Below are positions 35,278 to 42,680 of a DNA stretch of 46,992 nt, piece by piece (the first letter of the stretch is position 1; every line of letters begins with the position of its first letter). Origin of the DNA: Desulfarculus sp. GTDB taxonomy: Bacteria > Desulfobacterota > Desulfarculia > Desulfarculales > Desulfarculaceae. The position numbers and the translations under genes are program-made. The notes beneath the pieces were generated by a model. It saw only the letters and a program-made list of their open reading frames with translations. It ran no database searches and was not told the origin of the DNA. The DNA is taken from positions 1 to 46,992 of the forward strand of contig JACRDC010000020.1 of NCBI GenBank assembly GCA_016218705.1. The letters are read 5' to 3'.

Positions 35278-35456
35278 GGGGGCCGGCAAGGCCCGCCAGG
35301 GGAGAGCTCGGCCCGGCACGTATTGGGAGCCGAGGCACTCGGCCGGTGGCCGGGTTGTCCCGCAAGGTCGCCACGGGAGCCGGCGAGGCCCGCCAGAGGA
35401 GGCCTCGCCCGACCCGTTTATGGGAGTCGAGGCACTCGACCTCGGTCAGCGGCCGG
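35278..35456. repeat. Imperfect tandem repeat, two ~80-bp units (family C related)
   Basis: Unit 1 (35278-35354) and unit 2 (35375-35456) are 97 bp apart and share GCCGGC-AGGCCCGCCAG, GAGGCACTCG and a terminal GCCGG. Each unit has inverted ends around a central GTATTGGGAG / GTTTATGGGAG. Unit 2 runs into the last codons of the exonuclease gene. The rest of the 306-bp gap (35140-35277, before the XRE gene start) has no gene. A diverged third relative lies near 38635-38705. Confidence 0.7.
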
Positions 35457-36162
35457 TCAGGGAGAAGACCTGGCGCAGCTTGACCACGCCCTTGTGTTCC
35501 AGCTCGGCCAGCAGGCGTTGCAGGACCAGGGCGGTCAGGAGGGCGTCGCCCAGGGCGGTGTGCCTTTCCTCGCGGGGCAGGCCGAAGCGCTTGGCCAGGG
35601 TGTCCAGGGCGCAGCGCTTGGCGTGGCCGGCTATGCCGTAGGGGTCGGAGGGCAAGAGGGCCTGCTGGCACATCAGCACGGTGTCCAGCACCAGGTTTTG
35701 CAGGGGAAAGCCGTAGAGGCTTTGCATGGTGCGGTTGATGAAGTGCAGGTCAAAGGGCGCGTAGTGGGCCACCAGGATGTCGCGGCCCAGAAAGGCCAGG
35801 AAGTCCTGGAAGACATCGCCGGCGTGGCGGGCGTGGGTTAGCATGTCCGGAGTGATGCCGTGCACCTTGATGGCCTCGGCGGGTATGGACCGGCCGGGGT
35901 TTACCAGCTCGGCGAAGCGCTGGCCCAGGCGCACGCGGCCCTCGCGTAGGCGCACGGCGCCCACGCTCACCACGCGGTCGTTCAAGGGGTCCAGGCCGGT
36001 GGTCTCCAGGTCCAGGACCACGTAGGAAAGGGACGAGGCCGGGGCCTCGGGGTCCAGGCCTTCCAGGGCCAGCAGGCTGGCCGCGGCCAGGGGGGGCAGC
36101 TTGCGCCCCCCCAGCCGCGCCCGCAAGAGGCGGTTCTTGAGCCTGGCCTTGGTCAGCCCCAT
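35446..36162 (-). CDS. DnaQ-like 3'-5' exonuclease (DEDDh)
   Basis: A 238-residue protein. The exonuclease domain (~47-220) has motif I VVLDLETTGLDP (Asp51, Glu53), KVHGITPDML, motif II VAHYAPFDLHFIN and motif III HTALGDALLTA with the proton-shuttling His five residues before Asp, so all DEDDh residues are present. The ~45-residue N-terminal basic extension is family-variable. This exonuclease type is commonly next to a cNMP-CBS-DUF294 gene, here found 2.5 kb upstream with three genes between. It could be a proofreading or RNA/DNA-trimming enzyme; the substrate is not evident. Confidence 0.88.
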   Translation of the reverse strand: MGLTKARLKNRLLRARLGGRKLPPLAAASLLALEGLDPEAPASSLSYVVLDLETTGLDPLNDRVVSVGAVRLREGRVRLGQRFAELVNPGRSIPAEAIKVHGITPDMLTHARHAGDVFQDFLAFLGRDILVAHYAPFDLHFINRTMQSLYGFPLQNLVLDTVLMCQQALLPSDPYGIAGHAKRCALDTLAKRFGLPREERHTALGDALLTALVLQRLLAELEHKGVVKLRQVFSLTGR

Positions 36163-36187
36163 GGGTCCCGCCGCTTGGCCCCGTTGC

Positions 36188-36616
36188 CTAGGCTTCCCAG
36201 ACCTGGGGCGCCTGGGACTCGAAGGTCTGGTACTCGATGCGGTAGGGCCTGATGAGCACCACGCAGTAGTTGGGATCGCCGGCGCCGCTGAAATAGGCCT
36301 TGAGGCCGTCGTGCCAGTACTTCTTCTTGATGGCCGGATCGGTGGAGACCTCGGCCCGGCCGGCGATTTGCAGATAGGGCTGGCCCATGTTCTCCAGGGT
36401 GTTGTTACCCACGGTCAGGTGCACCTCGGGGTTGGCGCGCAGGTGGGCGATCTTGCGCGAGCCCACGAAGGTGCAGAAGTGGATGGTCAGGTCGGGGTCG
36501 GCCTGGGGCACCACGTAGCGGGTCCAGGGCTTGCCCTCGGGCGTGACGGTGGCCAGGGCGCCCAGCACCGGCTGGCCGATGATAGCCAGGATCTGATCCT
36601 TGAGGGTCACGGTCAT
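36188..36616 (-). CDS. Pyridoxamine 5'-phosphate oxidase-like flavin-binding protein
   Basis: A 142-residue split-barrel protein of the PNPOx/general stress protein 26 superfamily. LGALATVTPEGKPWTRYVV is the first hairpin, SRKIAHLRANPEVHLTVG the phosphate-binding segment, and YLQIAGRAEVSTD the closing strand. It is too short to be a true PdxH and lacks its substrate residues, so an FMN- or F420-binding reductase of unknown target is likely. GGAGCG lies before the ATG. It follows the alpha/beta-hydrolase gene by 82 bp. Confidence 0.82.
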   Translation of the reverse strand: MTVTLKDQILAIIGQPVLGALATVTPEGKPWTRYVVPQADPDLTIHFCTFVGSRKIAHLRANPEVHLTVGNNTLENMGQPYLQIAGRAEVSTDPAIKKKYWHDGLKAYFSGAGDPNYCVVLIRPYRIEYQTFESQAPQVWEA

Positions 36617-36698
36617 TTAAGATTCGCTCCTTTCCTCAGGCTGCCGCGCCTGACGGGCGGGCCCGCGGGCCCGGGGGTGCGCGGCGGTGGTTTTGGGT

Positions 36699-37493
36699 TC
36701 ATCGCTCCCCGGCCAGCCCCCCAAGGCCTCGGGCCAGGAACCGCTCCAACATGGCGTTGACCTGCGCGGGCACCTCCAAGGTGATGAAATGCCCCGAGCA
36801 GACGGTTTGTCCGCTGATCATCCAGGGGCACAAGGCCCTGAGCTCTTCCATCTGGCTGCGGTGCTGGCTGGCCGAGACCACCAGCACCGGGCAGGTGGCC
36901 CGGGCCAAGGCCGCGCCTCCGTCCCAGCGCTGGAACTCCTCGGCCAAGGACAGCATCACCCATGGGGGGGTGCGGGCCATGCGCTCCAGGATGGCCGCGC
37001 ATGTCTCCGGGTCGTCCCAGGGCGCGAAGAGGGCGGACATGTACTCCCGGTGGACCTCCAGGTAGTCCGGACCGGCCATGCCCGCCACCAGGCGGGGCAG
37101 GGTCTCCTCGCGGCGGCGCTGGTCGGAGAGGATTGAGGTGTCCAGGGCGGCCAGGCCGGCCACCAGGCCTGGGTGGCGGGCGGCCAGTTCCAGGGCCACG
37201 GCGCCGCCCATGCTGTGCCCCACGGCCACCACCCGCTCCAGGCCCAATCGGCCGCACAGCCAGGCGCAGTCATCGGCCAGGCCGGCCATGGTGTAGGCCT
37301 GCCGGGGCTTGCCGCTCTGGCCATGGCCGCGCAGGTCCACGGCCAACGCGCGCCGGCTGGCGCCGAAGTGCTCCATCTGGGCGTCGAAAAAGCCGTGGTC
37401 GCAGGTATAGCCGTGGATGAACAAGACCGGCGGGCCGCCTCGCCCCACCTGGCGATAGGCCAGGCGCACGCCATCGCGGTCCAAAAATTCCAT
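36699..37493 (-). CDS. Alpha/beta-hydrolase fold protein (second copy)
   Basis: A 264-residue hydrolase, distinct in sequence from the one at 503-1357. LFIHGYTCDHGFF gives the oxyanion hole, AVDLRGHGQSGKP follows strand 4, VAVGHSMGGAVALELAARHP holds the nucleophile Ser, LDTSILSDQ lies at the lid base, and SGHFITLEVP contributes the catalytic His. Soluble, no signal peptide. GGAGG lies before the ATG. It starts 12 bp after the channel gene, which suggests co-transcription. Substrate unknown. Confidence 0.87.
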   Translation of the reverse strand: MEFLDRDGVRLAYRQVGRGGPPVLFIHGYTCDHGFFDAQMEHFGASRRALAVDLRGHGQSGKPRQAYTMAGLADDCAWLCGRLGLERVVAVGHSMGGAVALELAARHPGLVAGLAALDTSILSDQRRREETLPRLVAGMAGPDYLEVHREYMSALFAPWDDPETCAAILERMARTPPWVMLSLAEEFQRWDGGAALARATCPVLVVSASQHRSQMEELRALCPWMISGQTVCSGHFITLEVPAQVNAMLERFLARGLGGLAGER

Positions 37494-37505
37494 GCCCTTG
37501 CCTCC

Positions 37506-38453
37506 TCAGCCGCGCCGGGACAGCTTTATGGCCAGTATGGAGATCAGGCCGCCCAGCATGATGTATCCCAGGACCACCTCCAACATCACCAAGCCCGCCG
37601 CCGTCTCGGTGCGCGGGTTTATGTCGCCAAAGCCCAGGGTGGTGAAGGTCACGCCGCTGAAATAGAGCATGGTCGGCAGCGTGAAGGGCAGATTCTCGGC
37701 CTTGAAGTGCTCGGTGCCCATCATGAAGAAGATCAGCCCGAAGACCAGGGCGAAGCAGGCCGACCAGCCGGCCCAGCGAAGCAGGGAGTGGCCGCAGTCG
37801 CTGGTGAGCCACCACAGCCAGAACCAGCCGGGATGGGCCCGGCGGTATTCCTCCAAAAATATCTGCCCCTCGGCGTAGGACTTGAACATCTGGCTGCCGT
37901 AGCAGGTGGACAGGCGCGTGCCGAAAAAGGCCCGCTGGCGGCAGTCTTGACTGAACTTGACGCCGGTGACGTTGGCCTGCTCCAGGTTGGCCGAGCGCAG
38001 ATCAGCCGTCCGCAGGTCGGCCCCCACCAAAAAGGCCCCGCAGAAATCGGCCTCGCGCAGGTCGGCCCCCCGCAGATCGGCCTCCTCCAGGTGGGCGCCC
38101 TGGAAATTGACGCCGTGGCTGGAGGCGCCGCCGTGCCGGTCCACCCAGGAGCCGCCCTCCTGGTTGAAGGCCAGCCAGGAGCCCTTGACCCCCCTGAGGT
38201 CGGCCCCACCCAGGAAGGCCCCTTGCAGGTTGGCCCCCACCAGGGTGGCCTCCCTGAGGTCGGCCTCTTGCAGGTGGGTCCATTCCAGATCGGCGCCGGA
38301 GAGCACCGCCCCTCGCAGGTTGACCTGATTGAGGCTGGCGCTGCTTAAGTCGGCGCCGCTCAAGTCGGGCGTCAAGCCGGGGTTCTCCTGGCGCCATTGG
38401 TTGAAGGCCGGCGCGCCCTGGGCGAGCACGGCCAGATGTTCGCTGTTGGCCAT
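37506..38453 (-). CDS. Pentapeptide-repeat / two-TM potassium channel fusion
   Basis: A 315-residue protein in two parts. Residues ~29-168 are A(D/N)LxxA pentapeptide repeats (LSGADLSSASLNQVNL, LREADFCGAFLVGADL), which fold as a quadrilateral beta-helix; about 30 residues (88-118) interrupt the run. Residues ~226-310 form a channel module: TM1, pore helix, selectivity filter Thr272-Leu-Gly-Phe-Gly-Asp277, TM2. The filter TLGFGD fits K+ selectivity. The start at 38453 is used because upstream codons lie in repeat DNA; its ribosome site is weak. It shares a minus operon with the hydrolase below. Confidence 0.87.
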   Translation of the reverse strand: MANSEHLAVLAQGAPAFNQWRQENPGLTPDLSGADLSSASLNQVNLRGAVLSGADLEWTHLQEADLREATLVGANLQGAFLGGADLRGVKGSWLAFNQEGGSWVDRHGGASSHGVNFQGAHLEEADLRGADLREADFCGAFLVGADLRTADLRSANLEQANVTGVKFSQDCRQRAFFGTRLSTCYGSQMFKSYAEGQIFLEEYRRAHPGWFWLWWLTSDCGHSLLRWAGWSACFALVFGLIFFMMGTEHFKAENLPFTLPTMLYFSGVTFTTLGFGDINPRTETAAGLVMLEVVLGYIMLGGLISILAIKLSRRG

Positions 38454-38516
38454 GAAACTGGTTGTCACTCCGTGGTTGGTTGCTGGTTCCTTGTATGCAT
38501 CAACTCGCCCTTTGTC

Positions 38517-38598
38517 TTCGTAGGGGAGGGGTTTACCCCCTCCCGTCTTGTTATTTCCCGATGCCCTCACGGGCGGGGATAAACCCCGCCCCCACGAA
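38517..38598. repeat. Two inverted REP-like family D repeats
   Basis: TTCGTAGGGGAGGGG with its partner (38517-38544) and, in opposite orientation, GGGCGGGGATAAACCCCGCCC followed by CCACGAA (38571-38598). Each is a short GC hairpin with a TTTA/TAAA loop. They belong to the same family as the terminator at 22331. The surrounding 38454-38711 gap carries no gene. Confidence 0.75.
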
Positions 38599-38711
38599 AA
38601 CCAAGACCAGGCCTTGCCGACCCGCGGGCCCCCAACGGGAGCCGCCGGCCTGGGCCGGAGCGACAGCCCTGCTCGACTCGTATATGCCCCGCGGGGGGCA
38701 CCCCGCCGCGG

Positions 38712-40646
38712 TTATCCTTGCACCATGCGGGCCTGGTAGCGGTACTCCATCAGGTCTTGCAGTTGGCTTATCACGCCGAAGCTCTCCTTGAGCATCTTGC
38801 GTTGCAGGCCGCTCAAGGCGGCCGGGTCCACGAAGTTGTCGGGCACCTCGCCCCGGGCGCGGGCCTCCAGATGGCGGCCGATGCGCAGGATGGTCATGAA
38901 GCTGAAGGCCTCCTTGAGGTCGGCGGCCAGGGAGGGTTTGATAAGGCCGGCCTGGGCCACGGCCTCCAGGCGCTCCAGGGTGTTGGTGATGACCAGCCCC
39001 AGGTCCAGGGCCATGACCCGCACGGCGTCCACCATGGGGGTCAGCCCGCTGAGCTTGAGGTTGAGCTTGTTCTTGTGCTCGCCGCTTTTCTCGACCACGA
39101 ACTGGCGCAGAAAGCCCAAGGGCGGGCGGTTGTACAGGGCGTTCTTGGCCATGTAGCGCAGGAAGAGCCGGTTGCCCTCCAGGCCCTCCTTGAGCTTCTG
39201 TTGCAGGTTCTCGATGAAGTCGGCCTCGGCGTAGATGGCGCGGAAGTCGAAGAAGATGGTGGCCAGGCGCAGGCTCAGGGGCTCGGGGTCCTGTATCCAG
39301 CGCAGGAAGGTCTCCTGCCACTGGCGCTCGGGCTGGCACCAGCGGGGGTTGTTGGCCATGACCTCGCCCAGGCAGCGGGGGAAGCCGCAGGCCTCCAGGC
39401 CGGCCACCACGCGCCCGGCAAAGCCCAGGAACCAGCGCTGCACCGCCTCCAGGCGCTCGGGCGGCAGGTTGGCGAAGATCAGCGCGTTGTCCTGGTCGGT
39501 GCGCAGGGTCTGCTCGCGGCGGCCCTCGCTGCCCAGGGCCATCCACACGTAGGGCACCGGCGGCCGGCCCAGGCCCGAGTGCTCCATCTGCCCCTCCACC
39601 AGCTCCAAAAGCTTGATGGTCAGGCGGTCGTTGAACTCGGTGACCAGCGCCAGCATGGTGGGGGCGTTGCCGCCCTGGCGCAGGAGCATCTCCAGCACCC
39701 GGTCCACCTTTTTGTGCACCAGCACCAGGTCGTCCAGGTTGGCCACCTTCTCTATGTCGCGCACCACGGTCACCGGCGAGGAGCCGGTGAGCCCGCGCAG
39801 GTCGTGGTCGCTGATGAGCCCCACCACGCGGTCCTGCTCCGTGACCACCAAGTGGTTGACGCCGTGGGTGCTCATGGCCAGCAGGGCCTCGAAGATGTGG
39901 CTCTCCGGGCCCAGGGCGTGCACCGGCTGGCTCATGAACTCCAGCACCGGGCGGCCGGCGGAGCGGCCCTGGGCCAGCACCCTTGAGCGCAGGTCGCTGT
40001 CGGTGAGGATGCCCAGCGGGTGCCCCGACTCCTCCACCACCACCACCGAGCCCACCCGGCGCACCATCATCAGGTGGGCGGCGGCCTTGACCGGGGTGGC
40101 CGGCAGGCAGGTGAGCACGTCTTTGGTCATCACCTCGGCCACCCGGCCTTGCACCAGGGAGGCGTCCAGGCCGGCGCCGTCCAAGAGGCCGCCGGCCGGG
40201 TCCTGGCCGGCCGTCCGCATGGCCTGAAGGTTGCGGGCCAGGCCGAAGCCAAAGTGGCGCTCTAGACTGGGATGGCGGGCCACCAGATCGCGGAAGGCGT
40301 CGCCGGACAGGAGGTAGCAGATCAGGTCCTCGCGGGCCGTGACCCTAAACAGGGCGCGGCTGCCCTGAAGAAGGCTCACGGCGCCGAAGTACTCACCCTC
40401 GCCGCGCTGGTCCACCAGGATATCCTCGCCGTCCTTCTGGGGCAGGGATATCTTGGCCGAGCCGGTCTGGATGACGTAGAGGAACTGGGCCGGCTCGCCG
40501 CCGGCCTCGATGACCACCTGCCCCCGGGGGAAGTAGGCGATCTCCATCTGCTCCACCGCGGCCTCGAGTTCCTCGGCGGGCAGGGTGTCGAAGGGCACGA
40601 CCTTGCGAACGAACTCCAACACGCGGGGAAAGGCGGCTTCGGTCAT
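38712..40646 (-). CDS. cNMP-binding / CBS pair / DUF294 nucleotidyltransferase-like regulator
   Basis: A 644-residue cytoplasmic protein. Residues ~20-150 form a cNMP-binding domain (FPRGQVVIEAGGEPAQFLYVIQTG, GEGEYFGAVSLL). Residues ~168-225 and ~233-290 are two CBS domains (EVMTKDVLTCLPATPVKAAAHLM; HALGPESHIFEALLAM). The DUF294 nucleotidyltransferase-like domain (~330-470) has GSEGRREQTLRTDQDNALIF, the GS-x-D-x-D pattern with both acidic residues. A DUF294 C-terminal helical domain closes it. Related to GlnD-type uridylyltransferases in fold, it is thought to regulate partner proteins. The usual neighbour is a DEDDh exonuclease. The promoter has an extended -10. Confidence 0.9.
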   Translation of the reverse strand: MTEAAFPRVLEFVRKVVPFDTLPAEELEAAVEQMEIAYFPRGQVVIEAGGEPAQFLYVIQTGSAKISLPQKDGEDILVDQRGEGEYFGAVSLLQGSRALFRVTAREDLICYLLSGDAFRDLVARHPSLERHFGFGLARNLQAMRTAGQDPAGGLLDGAGLDASLVQGRVAEVMTKDVLTCLPATPVKAAAHLMMVRRVGSVVVVEESGHPLGILTDSDLRSRVLAQGRSAGRPVLEFMSQPVHALGPESHIFEALLAMSTHGVNHLVVTEQDRVVGLISDHDLRGLTGSSPVTVVRDIEKVANLDDLVLVHKKVDRVLEMLLRQGGNAPTMLALVTEFNDRLTIKLLELVEGQMEHSGLGRPPVPYVWMALGSEGRREQTLRTDQDNALIFANLPPERLEAVQRWFLGFAGRVVAGLEACGFPRCLGEVMANNPRWCQPERQWQETFLRWIQDPEPLSLRLATIFFDFRAIYAEADFIENLQQKLKEGLEGNRLFLRYMAKNALYNRPPLGFLRQFVVEKSGEHKNKLNLKLSGLTPMVDAVRVMALDLGLVITNTLERLEAVAQAGLIKPSLAADLKEAFSFMTILRIGRHLEARARGEVPDNFVDPAALSGLQRKMLKESFGVISQLQDLMEYRYQARMVQG

Positions 40647-40701
40647 GGACCACCCGTGGCAAGCTCAGCGTGGGGCAAGGGGCGCGGGGATTGTGCATCC
40701 A

Positions 40702-40710
40702 GTTATAGCA
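40702..40710 (-). promoter_or_regulatory. Extended -10 promoter for the CBS/DUF294 gene
   Basis: On the minus strand TGCTATAAC, 55 bp before the ATG. The -35 region (TTCCCG) is poor. Confidence 0.45.
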
Positions 40711-40749
40711 GGTATGGCCGGGGGCGGGAAGCGGTTTGCGCGCGCGGCC

Positions 40750-40777
40750 TTGGTCCCCTGGTCTGGCAAAGTATTAG
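40750..40777 (+). promoter_or_regulatory. Candidate promoter for the Yip1 gene
   Basis: TTGGTC (40750-40755), 16 bp, TATTAG (40772-40777), about 100 bp before the ATG in the divergent 233-bp gap. Weak match, listed because nothing better is present. Confidence 0.3.
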
Positions 40778-40879
40778 GTGCCACCCGGGGGGCCGACCGG
40801 TAATAATTAGGATATCCTGGGAGGCCCCGGCCCCGGGGCGCGTGGGAGGCACTGGTACCTTAGTTTTCAGGAGGCATTC

Positions 40880-41452
40880 ATGTACCTGTTGGAGCGCGTC
40901 AAGGGCATCCTGCTCAACCCCAAGGCCGAGTGGGAGATCATCGCCGGCGAGCCCGGCAACCCCAAGGACCTCTACCCCGGCTACATCATCCCCCTGGCGG
41001 TCATCGGGCCGGTGGCCAACTTCATCGGCATATCAGTGGTGGGCATAAGCGTGCCCATGGCCGGCACCATACGCATTGGCTTTTGGGGCGGCCTGGCCTC
41101 GGCGATCGCCGGCTTCGCCCTGGCCCTGGCGCTGGTTTATGTGGTGGGTCTGTTGATAGATGCCCTGGCCCCCACCTTCGGCGCGCAGAAGAACCCGGCC
41201 CAGGCCTTCAAGGTGGCCGCCTACTCCATGACCCCCGGCTGGCTGGCCGGGGCGCTGAACGTCTTTCCGGGGTTCTTGAGCATCCTGGTCTTCTTGATCT
41301 CCCTGTATGGCTTCTATCTGCTCTACCTGGGGATTCTGACCCTGATGCGTCCGCCCCAGCAAAAGGCCATGGCCTACACCGCCGTGGTGATCGCCCTGAC
41401 GGTGGTGATCTCCATGATCTTCGGGGCCATCAGCGCGGTGTTCGTGCGCTAG
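40880..41452 (+). CDS. Yip1-domain membrane protein
   Basis: A 190-residue integral membrane protein with the bacterial Yip1 layout: MYLLERVKGILLNPKAEWEIIAGEP, an amphipathic cytosolic N-terminus ending in KAEWE, followed by five hydrophobic segments and a short polar loop (LAPTFGAQKNPAQAFKVAAYSMTPGWLAG). The function of bacterial Yip1 proteins is unknown; a role in membrane or envelope assembly is often supposed. AGGAGG precedes the ATG. It converges with the TAXI gene, 22 bp apart. Confidence 0.85.
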   Translation: MYLLERVKGILLNPKAEWEIIAGEPGNPKDLYPGYIIPLAVIGPVANFIGISVVGISVPMAGTIRIGFWGGLASAIAGFALALALVYVVGLLIDALAPTFGAQKNPAQAFKVAAYSMTPGWLAGALNVFPGFLSILVFLISLYGFYLLYLGILTLMRPPQQKAMAYTAVVIALTVVISMIFGAISAVFVR

Positions 41453-41474
41453 CGCGCGGGGATAAGCGCCGCGT

Positions 41475-42434
41475 TTACTTGATAACGCCCTTTTCCTTGT
41501 AGAAACGCTCCGCGCCGGGGTGCAGGGCCACGGGCGGGTTTTGCGCGGCCTTTTGCAGGGAAAGTTGCTTGAGCAGGGGGTGGGCGTTGGCCATACCCTC
41601 GGAATAGAGCGTCTTGGTGATTGAATAAACTATCTGATTGTCCACCCCGGCGTGGGTGATGAGGAAAATGCTTGTGGCCATGGTGGGCACATCCTGGTCT
41701 TGGCCGGGATAAGTACCTTTGGGGATGGAGTTGGGGTGGTATGAATCATTGGTTGCGGCCATGTTTTGAGAAGCCTCGGGTGTGACGGGAAGCAGAACGG
41801 CGCCCGAGGCCAGGGCTTTGGCCACGAGCTGAGATTGCAGCCCCTGTACCACGATGGCGGCATCAAGCTGCTTTGATTGTAGTTTGCTGGCGTATCCCGC
41901 AACCGGCGAATAGCTGGTCCCGCTCAAATCCTTGGATGTAAAGCCTGCTGATTCCAATAAAGAACCCACAACCGCCGCTGATCCCGAGCCGGCTGGCCCC
42001 AGGGCGATCTTTTTGCCCTTCAAATCCGACAAGTTCTTTATTCCCGCATCATTGCGAACCATCACATGTATAAAGTGGGAGTGCAGCCTGGACACCACCC
42101 GGATGTTTGGCAAGGAGGCATCAAAACCGGCCTTGCGGTTGCCGCCCTTGATGGCCATTCGCAGAGTCTCTTCCTGGGTGAAGCCGATCTCCCGGTTGGC
42201 CATGCCCACTTGCTTACAATTGATATTGGACCCGGAAGTTGTCACGACGGCGAACTTGCGCCCGGGTATTTCTTTTTTCAAGACCGAAACCATGGCCTCT
42301 CCCAGGGTGTTGAAGATCGCGCCTGGCTCTCCAGTGCAAAATGCGATTTCAGGGTGTTCGAGAGCGGCCAGCGCGCCCCCCGCCAGGGAGGAGACCAGAC
42401 CCAAGGTGAAAAGCAACGCCAACATTTTTTTCAT
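41475..42434 (-). CDS. TAXI-family TRAP transporter solute-binding protein
   Basis: A 319-residue periplasmic protein. The signal peptide MKKMLALLFTLGLVSSLAGGALA-AL is clear, and the ATG at 42434 has AGGAGG upstream. Mature motifs match TAXI proteins: FCTGEPGAIFNTLGEAM, TSGSNINCKQVGMANREIGF, HVMVRNDAGIKNLSDLKGKKIALGPAGSGS, and a C-terminal half with TLYSEGMANAHPLLKQLS. No DctM/DctQ or fused TRAP permease gene is in the window. The coding sequence is visibly AT-richer than its neighbours (for example 41620-41660 and 41870-42060), compatible with acquisition from elsewhere. Confidence 0.88.
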   Translation of the reverse strand: MKKMLALLFTLGLVSSLAGGALAALEHPEIAFCTGEPGAIFNTLGEAMVSVLKKEIPGRKFAVVTTSGSNINCKQVGMANREIGFTQEETLRMAIKGGNRKAGFDASLPNIRVVSRLHSHFIHVMVRNDAGIKNLSDLKGKKIALGPAGSGSAAVVGSLLESAGFTSKDLSGTSYSPVAGYASKLQSKQLDAAIVVQGLQSQLVAKALASGAVLLPVTPEASQNMAATNDSYHPNSIPKGTYPGQDQDVPTMATSIFLITHAGVDNQIVYSITKTLYSEGMANAHPLLKQLSLQKAAQNPPVALHPGAERFYKEKGVIK

Positions 42435-42623
42435 GACGACCTCCTGGCTGGATATGATGGGGACCAAGCCTGCCGCAGGGGCCTCATCCGCGGCCGCGCC
42501 CTTGGCCCCCAAGCGCGCTAGGAACAGGCTGGCACAATTCCTTGCCTGGTTCCAGCCTGAAATGCGCTGCCCTGGTGGTGGATTTGCGCGGGGCTGGCGG
42601 CCCAGGGGGCCACGCGTGCAAAC

Positions 42624-42657
42624 AAGCGCCCCGCCCCCATCCGGGGGCGGGGCGCTT
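42624..42657 (-). terminator. 15-bp perfect hairpin after paaK
   Basis: 42624-42638 and 42643-42657 are exact complements with a four-base loop, AAGCGCCCCGCCCCC being one arm. On the minus strand it follows the paaK stop by about 23 bp and is followed by GTTTG, a weak T tract. No gene is seen in 42435-42680. Confidence 0.75.
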
Positions 42658-42680
42658 CACGCCCTGGCGGGCGCTGATTC

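Noticed and set aside
38454-38570. 39-codon upstream extension of the pentapeptide/K+ channel protein
   Set aside because: The stretch includes family D repeat DNA and lacks pentapeptide or other protein character.
40708-40735. Possible fourth copy of repeat family A (GTATGGCCGGGGGCGGGA)
   Set aside because: Only about 18 bases resemble one end, the GTGTCCC terminus is missing and no second end is found within 250 bp.
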